From Streptomyces phaeochromogenes (GTDB lineage: Bacteria > Actinomycetota > Actinomycetes > Streptomycetales > Streptomycetaceae), in contig NZ_LIQZ01000214.1 in the NCBI RefSeq assembly GCF_001418655.1, positions 1-56,600 on the forward strand: a DNA stretch of 56,600 bases. The letters are read 5' to 3'. Positions 22,740 through 31,148 of the stretch are shown here, piece after piece. How positions within the stretch are numbered: the stretch's first letter is position 1; the number at the start of each line of letters is the position of its first letter. The position numbers were made by a program, and so were the translations under genes. A model generated the notes under the pieces. It searched no databases, was not told the origin of the DNA, and worked only from the letters and a program-made list of their open reading frames with translations.

Positions 22740-24090
22740 GAAGACCACCACCCTCCCGTACGGAGGCCGCCAGGAGTGCCGCCTCCGGCGAGTAGCCGCG
22801 CCCTGCATAGCGCCACTGGCCGACGGTGACGGTTGTCCGCCCGCTGATACCGAGGGCGGTCCGCTGCTCCTCCGCACGGTGTTCTGCACGCGCCTCTCGG
22901 AGTGCGGTCAGAGTCGTCGAGTAGCGCCGTGACTTGGTGGAGAAGTGGCCGCCGTAGCCGAGCATGTGGGCCCAACGGCGCAGCCCCAGAGGCTCGAAGG
23001 GAGGTAGACCGCCGAGCCACCAGCACGTACTGATCATGCGGAGAACGTGAGCCCGTACCGGCAACAGGACCAGTTCCCGCGCCTGGTGAATCCGGCCGTC
23101 GACCGCGCCGGCGGACTCGGCACCCTTCGTGGCGTACTTCGCGATGTAGCCCGCAACAGCCACGGAGGCCAGCCGCTCCCCCGCTCCGAACGCCGCGATG
23201 GGCCGCACGTCGACCTGTTCGCCGAACCGCAGCACGCGAGTGCCGACGACATCCATGCCAGGAGCGATGAGCCGCACGCGGCCGACGACCGCCTGTATCG
23301 CGTCCATCAGCAGAGCCGTTGTGGCCCAACCGGGCGGAGCCGAGGCCGGTCCGTCCGGTCCGTCGAGGCGGACCACGGCATGGAAGTGGACCAGGCCCCG
23401 TCGCTGGTACTCGGCCACCTTCGCGTACGACAACCGGGCCACGTCCCCGAGTTCGGTACGGGACAGCCCGGCCCGCCGTGCGATCTCGCGACGCAGCTCC
23501 AGTGCGAACCGGTGCCACAACTGCCCGGCGTACGCCTGCCAGAGGACAGCCCCGGCGTAGTCGTAGCAGCGCGGGCACAGAGGCTCACCGAGACGGGGCT
23601 CACCCTCTGCGTGCCGCTCATGGCATCCGACGGGCGAGCCGTGCGGGCAGCACTCCCCCACCTTCCGGGGACGGCATGCCCGTACATGCTCCGCACGCTC
23701 ACGACGGGTATGAACCGGCCCGAAGCCGGGAGCGGTGAGGGTGGCAAACACCCGAGGGTGCCCGCTCACCGACTCCGTGACGTTCTTGCCACCGACCAGT
23801 CCAGACCGGATCAGTTGATAGGTGTCGGCCCGGTAGAGACGGGAGCAGGACGGGCAGACCGACGCACGCCGGTTGCCGCATGCGGTCAGGAGGCGACCGC
23901 CGTAGACGTCCGACGCGTACGAGAACAGGGCCTCGCCCGTAGTCGTGTCGACGACGGTTGCCCCGCCGACCAGGTGGATCGGGTTGGTGCAACCGGCGAG
24001 GCTGACGATGTTGCTCCGCCAGGCTGCGAACTCCGGCTCTGCTGCCCTGGTGAGCAGGGCAGCAACGTTCTTCGGCATGGACGCGGTCAT
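22729..24090 (-). CDS. repSA: RepSA-type rolling-circle replication initiator
   Basis: The 453-residue protein resembles RepSA of pSAM2. An N-terminal Cys-rich zinc region (SVCPSCSRLYRADTYQL and CCPHGSPVGCHE) surrounds VFATLTAPGFGPVHTR. Then come a HUH-type metal motif in GLVHFHAVVRLDG and the catalytic Tyr motif in YIAKYATKGAE. It should nick a double-strand origin and start rolling-circle replication of the excised circle. The ATG at 24090 overlaps the preceding stop (ATGA). The origin itself was not located with certainty. Confidence 0.92.
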   Translation of the reverse strand: MTASMPKNVAALLTRAAEPEFAAWRSNIVSLAGCTNPIHLVGGATVVDTTTGEALFSYASDVYGGRLLTACGNRRASVCPSCSRLYRADTYQLIRSGLVGGKNVTESVSGHPRVFATLTAPGFGPVHTRRERAEHVRACRPRKVGECCPHGSPVGCHERHAEGEPRLGEPLCPRCYDYAGAVLWQAYAGQLWHRFALELRREIARRAGLSRTELGDVARLSYAKVAEYQRRGLVHFHAVVRLDGPDGPASAPPGWATTALLMDAIQAVVGRVRLIAPGMDVVGTRVLRFGEQVDVRPIAAFGAGERLASVAVAGYIAKYATKGAESAGAVDGRIHQARELVLLPVRAHVLRMISTCWWLGGLPPFEPLGLRRWAHMLGYGGHFSTKSRRYSTTLTALREARAEHRAEEQRTALGISGRTTVTVGQWRYAGRGYSPEAALLAASVREGGGLHGA

Positions 24091-24371
24091 TGCCGACCAC
24101 CGCCTCCGAACGCATGCCACATCACGGCAGCGATTGCTTCCGTACGGGTCTTGGCGCTGAACCGGAGCGTCGGGTCCGTGAGCCAGAGTGCGGCGGCATG
24201 CGCCGGGCACAGATGACGCTCGAAGCCGTCGAGCCCGACGAGGACGATCTGTTCCCGTCCGTCGCAGGTCGACACCTTGGAGTCGACGACCCTGAGTTCG
24301 CACTCCGGCAGAGGGGATTTGCGCGAACGATGCGCGGTGGACAAAGTGTGAGTACTCCTTTCACTGCTCAT
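24087..24371 (-). CDS. Conserved small AICE protein upstream of RepSA
   Basis: The 94-residue protein contains two Cys (STCDGREQIVLVG and RHLCPAHAAALW) plus His residues that could form a zinc site, in a compact alpha/beta segment. Its stop overlaps the RepSA start. The ATG at 24371 lacks a ribosome site; an in-frame TTG about 27 bases downstream follows AAAGGAG and may be used. Small proteins of this kind lie between transfer and rep genes in many Streptomyces AICEs. The function is unknown. Confidence 0.7.
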   Translation of the reverse strand: MSSERSTHTLSTAHRSRKSPLPECELRVVDSKVSTCDGREQIVLVGLDGFERHLCPAHAAALWLTDPTLRFSAKTRTEAIAAVMWHAFGGGGRQ

Positions 24372-24448
24372 GTGGCGGATGGAGTGGGTTCCTGACGGGG
24401 TCGGGTTTGGCGACTTCGCGCCCCGTCGGGAGCCCGTCATACGGGCGA

Positions 24449-24739
24449 TCACTGCTGTTCCTTGGGCGGGATCGCGACGACGCTGTACGCGATCGGTCCG
24501 AAGGTGCGACGTGCGTCGTAGTAGCCCTCGCCGAGGTCCTCCACCGGGACGCCGAGCGGAGCGGCGACGTGTTCCGTGCCCTCCCTGCGAGCGGTGGAGT
24601 CGGCCGCGTCGACGAAGACGCCGAACGATGCGTTGCGCGGTACGAGGACACTGGGGTTCGCGGTGAGGAAGTCCGCCAGCTCGCGCAGGCCGGCGATGAG
24701 CGCAGCCCGGTCGCCGGAGCGGATTTCGTACGTGGACAT
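24449..24739 (-). CDS. Conserved hypothetical AICE protein
   Basis: The 96-residue soluble protein is predicted alpha/beta, starting with a helical LIAGLRELADFLTANP segment and continuing with strands (FGVFVDAAD, YSVVAIPP). No Cys cluster, membrane helix or catalytic motif is seen. The ATG at 24739 follows AGAGAGG. It is in the same orientation as the neighbouring transfer genes. I recognise the type as frequent in Streptomyces elements but know of no assigned role. Confidence 0.7.
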   Translation of the reverse strand: MSTYEIRSGDRAALIAGLRELADFLTANPSVLVPRNASFGVFVDAADSTARREGTEHVAAPLGVPVEDLGEGYYDARRTFGPIAYSVVAIPPKEQQ

Positions 24740-24783
24740 GGCTCGCCCACCTCTCTGTTGTTCGGAAATCAGGTGAGGTCGCT

Positions 24784-24978
24784 TCAGAAGCGGAGTTGAC
24801 CGAGAAAGCCGCTGACCGCGACGAGGACCGCCTGAACCACCGGCGCGGCCACGGTCTTTGCCACCAGGAAGCCGAAGGTCCCGCAGAGCAACGTGTCCGC
24901 CCAGCGCAGGTAGCGGATGCGCAGCAGGAACCAGATGAACAGGCCGAGCAGCAACACGGCCGACACGGACACCAGCAC
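24784..24978 (-). CDS. Small two-helix membrane protein
   Basis: The 64-residue protein has two hydrophobic helices (VSAVLLLGLFIWFLL and VAAPVVQAVLVAVSGFL) joined by a short basic loop (RIRYLRWAD). The GTG at 24978 follows GAGGGGG. It lies 12 bases after the FtsK-like gene. Such small proteins probably assist the transfer pore or the spread of the element within mycelium. Confidence 0.75.
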   Translation of the reverse strand: MLVSVSAVLLLGLFIWFLLRIRYLRWADTLLCGTFGFLVAKTVAAPVVQAVLVAVSGFLGQLRF

Positions 24979-24990
24979 GACAGCCCCCTC

Positions 24991-26313
24991 TCACTTGGCC
25001 GCAGTGAGCAGTTCGGGCAGGACCGGGGCGAGGTGCGCGTACTCGGCCGCGATGGCTTCCGCGTCCACCTCGGTGACGAGGTGCGAGCGGGCACGTTCCC
25101 AGCCGTCGCCGGAGGCCAGCACGGCCGTACCCGCCTGTTCCGGAGTGATGGCCTGTGCGGCCTTGAGCGCGTCGGGGTTGAGATCTCCGAGCGCCATTTC
25201 GGCCGTACCGGGATCGGCCACCCGGTGGCACACGCGTCCGCCGAGTTGGGCACGCAGTGCCGTGACACCTGGACCCAGGTCGGAGCCCACCCGTTGGCCG
25301 GCCACGACGAGGAACACCCCGAGCGCCGCGCCGAGTTGAGCGAGACGGATCAACGCCGTACCGGCCGCGTGTGCTTCGTCCTTCTCGTTGCGACTCGCGA
25401 CGAGAAACAGTTCCGCGATCTCGTCGACGATCACGACGACGGGTACCGGGCGTTCCTCGTCCGACAGACCCCAGATGTTGCGTACGCGAGCCGCCCGACA
25501 GACGGTCATGCGGTCGAGGGCCAGGTCGACGAGCGCCGCCAGGAGCCGAACCGCTTGCTCACGATTGGTCGCCAGGGCGGACAACCGGGGTTCGTAGAGC
25601 GACAGTTCCATGCCGCCCTTGCAGTCGATGCCGACGAGCGCGACCGGTTGCGGAGCCAGGCCCGCGACAAGTGCATTGATCAACGTCGACTTGCCAGACC
25701 GGGTGGCACCGACGATCAGCCAGTGCGGCACACGACGCAGGTCGATGACCCAGCCGGCACCGGTTTCCAGCACACCCACAGCGACCCGGAGCAGTTGAGC
25801 GGGCCCGCGCTGTTTCGGCAGTCGAGGAGCGGCGAGCGGATCGGCCACGGAGGCGGCGATTCGTACGACTCCCGGCCTCCAGGAGGTGACCCGCACCCCA
25901 TGGACCTGCCAGTCCTCCGCCATGGCGGGCCCCGCCTTGACGAAGTCCTCGGGCACCTGGCCCGGCAACAGCCGTACCAGCATCCAGAATCCGCCGCCGG
26001 TCGGGCGTATGAGCCCGTGCCGGGGGACGCGCGGCTGAGGTGGAGGCGCCCCGTTGCCGACGAGCCCGGACACCACAGTCAGCGCTGGCCGACGGCTCAC
26101 GGCGAGTCCACACCCGGCCATCAACGGCCGCCAGGTGCGCACCACTTGGACGACCATGACCGGGAAGCCGAGTAACAGCCACCAGGCCACGGGGTAGCGG
26201 CGGCGCAGGGCCGGGCCTGCGAGAAGCAGACCCGACACCAGCACTACGGCCACCACCAGAACCCAACTCGGCCAGACCGTCCCGGCCGAGGAGGTGGAGG
26301 AGGCCAGCGTCAT
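24991..26313 (-). CDS. FtsK/SpoIIIE-type conjugal transfer ATPase (TraSA-like)
   Basis: The 440-residue protein has two N-terminal membrane helices (VLVVAVVLVSGLLLA, VAWWLLLGFPVMVVQVV) and a motor domain with Walker A GATRSGKST near residue 204 and Walker B VVVIVDE near 294. It is shorter than the element 1 TraB and lacks its long acidic N terminus. It should move double-stranded element DNA into the recipient. Its ATG overlaps the previous stop (TGATG). It belongs to the pSAM2 TraSA group rather than the pSVH1 TraB group, judging by size and neighbours. Confidence 0.9.
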   Translation of the reverse strand: MTLASSTSSAGTVWPSWVLVVAVVLVSGLLLAGPALRRRYPVAWWLLLGFPVMVVQVVRTWRPLMAGCGLAVSRRPALTVVSGLVGNGAPPPQPRVPRHGLIRPTGGGFWMLVRLLPGQVPEDFVKAGPAMAEDWQVHGVRVTSWRPGVVRIAASVADPLAAPRLPKQRGPAQLLRVAVGVLETGAGWVIDLRRVPHWLIVGATRSGKSTLINALVAGLAPQPVALVGIDCKGGMELSLYEPRLSALATNREQAVRLLAALVDLALDRMTVCRAARVRNIWGLSDEERPVPVVVIVDEIAELFLVASRNEKDEAHAAGTALIRLAQLGAALGVFLVVAGQRVGSDLGPGVTALRAQLGGRVCHRVADPGTAEMALGDLNPDALKAAQAITPEQAGTAVLASGDGWERARSHLVTEVDAEAIAAEYAHLAPVLPELLTAAK

Positions 26314-26654
26314 CACTGCCCGGCCCCCTTCCCCGCCGGAGCGCTCAGGGGCCGGATCTCCGCCGCACGGAATGCGACCCCATGGCGCCCGTCGTTCTCC
26401 CACGGCGTGGCGATCAAGTCCCGTACGGCCACGGGCATACCGAGCTGGACACCGGCCGGCTCACCGGCGACGCTCACGTTCACCACGTCCGCCGATGACC
26501 CGGCCATCAGGCAAAGACCGACCTGGTACACGGTCTTGCCGGTGTCACGGTCAACGCGAAGCTGACCGGTCTCACGATTCGCTACCCGCGGAGCCGGGGG
26601 TACGGCACAAATGATCCCCGTGAACTTCGCGGTGTCGATCGGAAGGCTTGCCAC
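26313..26654 (-). CDS. SCO3933-like conserved AICE protein
   Basis: The 113-residue protein has an OB- or beta-barrel-like pattern: FTGIICAVPPAPRVAN, then RDTGKTVYQVGLCLMA, VNVSVAGEP and GMPVAVRDLIATPW. This matches the small family found directly before the FtsK-like gene in Streptomyces AICEs and often labelled SCO3933-type regulatory. The GTG at 26654 is chosen because it follows GAGGAG; the frame is open further upstream. The two CCCGTAGTACGGG operators lie just upstream, so the KorSA-like repressor probably controls it and the transfer gene. Confidence 0.75.
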   Translation of the reverse strand: MASLPIDTAKFTGIICAVPPAPRVANRETGQLRVDRDTGKTVYQVGLCLMAGSSADVVNVSVAGEPAGVQLGMPVAVRDLIATPWENDGRHGVAFRAAEIRPLSAPAGKGAGQ

Positions 26655-26710
26655 TGATCTGAACTCCTCATCTCTGGCACCCGAAGGCCGATCCTTCGGG
26701 TTGCTAGACC

Positions 26711-26759
26711 ACCCGTAGTACGGGCGACCGGAGTCCACAGTGCGACCCGTAGTACGGGT
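26711..26759. promoter_or_regulatory. Two identical palindromic operators between the transfer genes and the KorSA-like gene
   Basis: CCCGTAGTACGGG occurs at 26712-26724 and again at 26746-26758, 34 bases centre to centre; the second extends to ACCCGTAGTACGGGT. They sit upstream of the SCO3933-like/FtsK genes and before the divergent GntR gene. GntR/HutC-type repressors bind sites of this size, and KorSA of pSAM2 represses its own and transfer promoters. Confidence 0.75.
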
Positions 26760-26858
26760 TGTCAACCGTCTTGTGATGGGAGAGGCTGTCCATGCAGATG
26801 GACGATCTGTCCACGGAGATGGATAACCGAGAAGCGATCACGGCCACGGAGGGCCCGC

Positions 26859-27599
26859 ATGCCGCCGAAGAACACGCAGCCGAAGTATCGGCAGATCGCC
26901 GACTACCTGCGCGAAGGCATCCTGAACGGCACCTTCCCCGCCGGCCAACCGCTCCCCTCCGAGGAGGCGTTGGCAAAACAGTTCGGCGTGACGCGTCCCA
27001 CAGTCCGTCAGGGCCTCACAGAGCTACGGGCATCCGGCCTGGTCGAGGTGATCATGGGCCGAGGCACATTCGCCCGCTCACCCCAGAGCCGCCCAAGCCT
27101 CACGCGCCCGCGCGGCGTACGCCTGGCCCCCGACGGCCGGTACATGGAGGCTGACGGCATCCAGTGGACGAACGCCGAGCCACCGGTCGCTACTCGCACG
27201 GACGCCCCCTTGGCCTTGGCGGATCTCCTCCGCATCCCGCCTGGCGAGCCGATGTTCACGTACGACGCCTTGCAGACCGCCGACCACGGCCGACTCCGCC
27301 AACTCCACCGCACATACGTGCCGTTCTCCGTCCTGGTCGACACGAAGCACGAGGAGGAGGCACCGCTACCGGCACCGGAGCTGTACGTCACGCTTGCCGA
27401 GCTGGGCCACGAACTCCACTTCACGGAGTACGTCCGCACGCGCATGCCCCTACCGGACCAGGCCCAAGCCCTCCGCCTGCCCGAAGGTGTCCCGCTCCTG
27501 CATGTCATCCGTGTAACGCTCACGGAGGGGGACAAGCCGCTCGCGCTGGAGGAGTTCCACCTTCCCGGTGACGACCTGGAACTGTCGTTCAGGCTGTAG
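26859..27599 (+). CDS. korSA: GntR/HutC-family regulator, KorSA-like
   Basis: The 246-residue protein has an N-terminal winged helix (LPSEEALAKQFGVTRPTVRQGL, GLVEVIMGRGTFARS). A UTRA-type effector domain of about 150 residues follows, ending LALEEFHLPGDDLELSFRL. KorSA of pSAM2 has the same layout and represses the activator and transfer functions, keeping the element integrated. The ATG at 26859 follows GGAGG. It is divergent from the transfer operon and the twin operators lie between them. The ligand is unknown. Confidence 0.85.
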   Translation: MPPKNTQPKYRQIADYLREGILNGTFPAGQPLPSEEALAKQFGVTRPTVRQGLTELRASGLVEVIMGRGTFARSPQSRPSLTRPRGVRLAPDGRYMEADGIQWTNAEPPVATRTDAPLALADLLRIPPGEPMFTYDALQTADHGRLRQLHRTYVPFSVLVDTKHEEEAPLPAPELYVTLAELGHELHFTEYVRTRMPLPDQAQALRLPEGVPLLHVIRVTLTEGDKPLALEEFHLPGDDLELSFRL

Positions 27600-28055
27600 C
27601 CAAGCCTCAGTTGGCTCAGACTTTCTCCACGTCATCAAGGCGGCTCGCTCCGCTCCCCGCACGCGGCCCGGCCCCCGGCCGGGCCTGCGCTCCTGTCTCC
27701 GCCCCGCTCCAGCCCGGCCGGTGTCCGTACCGCGCTCAGGTGGGGGAGCCGAGAGCCGTGAGGCGGATACTCCGTGGTGAGCGGCCGGGATCGGCCGGCA
27801 CCGGGATGGAGGGGGCGCCGTCACCGACTGCGGGCCCGTAGGGGTGCGAAGGGGCTCCCATCCCATCCACCGTCGACCCAGGCAGAGCCGAGCAGACGCG
27901 GCCCAGGGCGTCAAGGTCGTTCGTACAGTGGCGCGCTCCACCTTGACGCCCTGAACCACGCCCGCTCCACGGAGTGTGGGTCGACGGCGGACGGGATGGG
28001 AGCTGGGTTGGTTGGCGAGCCGAGGAAGGGCCAGCGGAATTCGCGAGATCGGGTA
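27600..28055. other. Gene-free region containing a 14-bp inverted repeat (possible origin)
   Basis: No gene is supported. CAGGGCGTCAAGGT (27904-27917) is inverted perfectly at 27940-27953 with a 22-base spacer containing GCGCGC. The rest is GC-rich without other structure. A rolling-circle double-strand origin or a transfer site is possible; it marks the border between the AICE core and its cargo. Confidence 0.5.
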
Positions 28056-29237
28056 TCAACCCAGAAGATACGAAACCTTCTCAACGGCGTCAGGGAGCTT
28101 CGCTACAACTGGACATGCTTGATGCCCACCCCTCCACGACCTCTGTAGGTAGTTGGTGGCCACTCTCTCAGCCACCACTACATCGGCATACGCGGCAGCG
28201 CATCCCAAATAGAGCATATCAATCAGATCATTCGGCTCCCACCTAGCGCGGATAGCCAGACGATGACCAATCGCATCCCCGTACACCCGGAGCGAGGGCA
28301 TGGAATCGATTCGCTCATAGAGCTCAACAGCCAGCCGTTCCTCTATGGGAATACCCAAACTATGAGCCGCAGCGACACCCTCTAATACCAAATCACTGAT
28401 AGCCAAAGCTCGCCCATCGATCGCCTTCTGCTTGGGCGATCGCGCCTGGAATTCTGGATCCATACTTACTCTATTGAAGTGCTCATGCCAACCTGCAACC
28501 GGAGACGGAACCCGCTCCGGATTCATAAGGACGTCGTAAATACTAGCGAATGCTGTGAGCCTGTTAGTCAATTTCGACAAGCCCGGCGGAAGGTCAGATG
28601 TGGCGGTGACTCGCTCCTTCGTGTCCATAGCGCCAGCAGCCAGGCTAAAGACGTCGAGCTCAGGGAGATCAGCGCAAGCTGTGTACGCTTTCGATAGCGC
28701 TTCACCCATTTCATGCGTTCGCACCACTACAGGACTCCGCATCTGCCATCCCCGTGAAATCCTGAGGATGGTAGACGCGAGATTCTGCCGCCTTTCGTCA
28801 AATAGCGCCGAGGTCTCAAGGGCGTGAGCGGATGACACCGGAATGATCACACGCCCTGCCTCGGCGTATTCAATCAGGCGCTCTGCAGCTTCAAGGTCTT
28901 CATCATTTCGAACCCGAGCGCGGTCAAAAATAGAGTTACATAGCGTACTCCAGTGACATTGATCCAGGTAAACGACTGGAGGGCGGGTTGACTTAGAAGC
29001 TGCCCCCTCCGGGTCCACCTCAAAAATATCTCCACGCACGCTTTCTAGGCGAATTACCTCACTGGAAAAATCGTAGGACACTTTCCTAAGTGTGCTGCCT
29101 GGATCACCGCCACCCAAGTTAAATTCCACTACACGACCATCACGGAACTTTATTCTTACTTCTCCCGTGACCGGATTCTCGGCGATCTCTTCGAATGCCT
29201 GGCTGATCTTGTCAAGATCAGGATTATCCTCTGTCAT
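28056..29237 (-). CDS. PIN-like domain protein
   Basis: The 393-residue protein has a small N-terminal domain (VRIKFRDGRVVEFNLGG) followed by a probable PIN-type nuclease domain. D92 lies in VVYLDQCHWS, a conserved acid in IPVSSAHALETS, and the closing acidic pair in PNDLIDMLYLGCAAAYADVVVAER. PIN domains cleave RNA with Mg2+. It is larger than VapC toxins and has no antitoxin gene beside it. Lower GC than the core genes suggests acquired cargo. It may be a single-gene defence or stress nuclease. The PIN call rests on motif spacing only. Confidence 0.65.
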   Translation of the reverse strand: MTEDNPDLDKISQAFEEIAENPVTGEVRIKFRDGRVVEFNLGGGDPGSTLRKVSYDFSSEVIRLESVRGDIFEVDPEGAASKSTRPPVVYLDQCHWSTLCNSIFDRARVRNDEDLEAAERLIEYAEAGRVIIPVSSAHALETSALFDERRQNLASTILRISRGWQMRSPVVVRTHEMGEALSKAYTACADLPELDVFSLAAGAMDTKERVTATSDLPPGLSKLTNRLTAFASIYDVLMNPERVPSPVAGWHEHFNRVSMDPEFQARSPKQKAIDGRALAISDLVLEGVAAAHSLGIPIEERLAVELYERIDSMPSLRVYGDAIGHRLAIRARWEPNDLIDMLYLGCAAAYADVVVAERVATNYLQRSWRGGHQACPVVAKLPDAVEKVSYLLG

Positions 29238-29650
29238 TGTTTACGTCTCCCCTCGCGCCCAATGCCTAGACCACGCAGTACGAGGCCTCGTCAGAGACCG
29301 ACCGTATCTGGTTGATGATCCGAGAGGAGCCTCAGCGCGCCATCCAGCCGGACATCACCTGCTGACATCAACGACGGCGCACACAGGCAGCCTTGAACCA
29401 CCCACGATGCCCGACGCGAGGGCCTCGGGGCTCCCTGGCGGCTGATGCATCGAACTGCTAGAGCTCGCAAGATGCCGTCGACAGAAGCCAGCGCCCGACC
29501 ACGGCGTGGTTTGGCCGCAACTTTCACCTCCGGTACGGAGTGTTACCTAGCAGAGTGACCGACACCCTCCGCTGTTGAGACAGTTGGAGCAGGGCCGCAT
29601 TAGCCAAATAGAGTCGACAGAGTGCCAACCTGCTGGCACAGTCATGCTCC
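29238..29650. other. Gene-free region between two divergent cargo genes
   Basis: No supported gene, strong palindrome or repeat was seen in these 413 bases. It should contain promoters for the PIN-like and HEPN-motif genes. Confidence 0.45.
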
Positions 29651-29662
29651 ATGGAGACAGAC

Positions 29663-30769
29663 ATGCAGACTGCCGTAATCTGGTCTGGAATCTTTAGTGA
29701 CGCGAATTATTTCGGTCGCTACTTTCGAGACGTAACGCGCCACGGCGACGATTCGTTGAACTCCGTGTTGGCCTTCTGCATGGCGCCATATCTCTCGCTC
29801 GCCATGCACGAATCTCTGCAGAAGGCGGGAAAGGTCGATGCCAACATCTCCGCAGTTTTCGAGAAGGATACAGTCGCCATTAGTGCCCGGTCTCGGCATT
29901 CATTGAAGCTCTTCGAAGACACCAAGCGAGGCATTGAGGGGCAGATTTCGTATTTTCGGGACGAGGTGTTCACTGCGCATTCTGCCAAGTTCCTCGGTAA
30001 CACGTGGCTTCCGCTGGCTCGCTTTTTGGAAACCGATCTCGGCCTGTATAGCTATGGCGGGCGACTAGTGACAACAACCCATGCCGCGACGTTCCATCTC
30101 GGCTTTGATCCGAACGAGCTGCTCGCTGAGGAAGCTGGATCTCATATCCGAGCAGTCTTTGAGGAGTACGGATCGTACTTCGCAGGTTTGGGAGCCAGCC
30201 TCGATGATCAGGGGGCGGATACTTTTGTAACTTCGTTGAGCGCTTCGGTCCTGGATGAGTCACGCGATGTGCGCGCCAGCAAGTACTACCACAAGGTCTT
30301 CAATGGACCAGACACGCCCGAGCTAAATGCAATACTCACAACCTTCCGAGCGATGCTCAATTTCGCCGAAATCGTCGTGTCGTCTGGTATCGATCGCCAG
30401 CACCTCGACTACACGGCTTTTAAGATCGGATACCTTTCGCTTTATCAGGTATTGCGCAGCGTGCGTATTCTATTGGACGATGCGTCCTACCGTCTCACGA
30501 CTCGCTCCGCTGCGATTGCTGATCGCATCGTTAATTTGGAATCAGCACAGGATATCCTGGATCCGAAGGTCAAGCCTTTCCGTAACATGCTGATGCACTA
30601 CAATCTGTCGCCCAAGGTGGACATGGCCAAGGTGGACTTTTCTCAGCCCTTCTTTGGCACAGTCCCCATCTATTTCCCTCGACACGACATCTCCAGCTTC
30701 ATTCAGCTCGTGAATCAGTGTAGCGCCATCACTGCATCGCTTTTTGACGAGTGGGCAGAAGGGGATTAA
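29663..30769 (+). CDS. Hypothetical cargo protein with a HEPN-type RxxxxH motif
   Basis: The 368-residue protein is not assigned to a family. It is mostly helical and has a C-terminal PFRNMLMHYNL segment, R307-N308 and H312, matching the R-x4-6-H signature of HEPN ribonucleases, which often has a polar residue after the Arg. The N-terminal 250 residues show no motif I recognise. The ATG at 29663 is preferred over 29651 because GGAG stands at proper distance. It is divergent from the PIN-like gene and of lower GC than the core. A role as an RNA-targeting defence protein is inference. Confidence 0.6.
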   Translation: MQTAVIWSGIFSDANYFGRYFRDVTRHGDDSLNSVLAFCMAPYLSLAMHESLQKAGKVDANISAVFEKDTVAISARSRHSLKLFEDTKRGIEGQISYFRDEVFTAHSAKFLGNTWLPLARFLETDLGLYSYGGRLVTTTHAATFHLGFDPNELLAEEAGSHIRAVFEEYGSYFAGLGASLDDQGADTFVTSLSASVLDESRDVRASKYYHKVFNGPDTPELNAILTTFRAMLNFAEIVVSSGIDRQHLDYTAFKIGYLSLYQVLRSVRILLDDASYRLTTRSAAIADRIVNLESAQDILDPKVKPFRNMLMHYNLSPKVDMAKVDFSQPFFGTVPIYFPRHDISSFIQLVNQCSAITASLFDEWAEGD

Positions 30770-31148
30770 GGCGCACGGTGGAACTATCGCCAAGGCTGAC
30801 GGTTGTGCGATGAGTCCCTTGGTAAGGCTTCTTGGGCTCCGGCTGTACCGCAGCGAAGTACAGCAACCGCAATGACCTGTACGAGGCGGTGGCAGCCGCA
30901 CGGAACTGATGCGTGGCCCATGCGACCGTCGATGACCGATCCACATAGAGCTACGGACAGAAGGCCACACCACCCCGTCGGGGCCCGCCACTGGGCCGTC
31001 TGCTGTCGTTCAACCGCCACCAACAGTGAAGCCAACCACTAAAGCGCAGCGGTGTAGCCCAGATCTGCGACGAGGTGGGTTGCTGAGACCACTGCAACAC
31101 CCAAGGCGCAAAGACCAGTCTCGCATGCCTATTGGGTCACCGCCGGTC
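30770..31148. repeat. Gene-free stretch with a dispersed repeat and hairpin
   Basis: Bases about 30840-30980 resemble 38040-38180. Shared parts are the hairpin GCTGTAC-(9)-GTACAGC (30842-30864) and a CCGATC...AGAGC..ACGGA..AGAAGGC block. Local ORFs are repeat shadows. The copy marks the left side of the region holding the winged-helix gene and the CHAT module. Confidence 0.5.
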
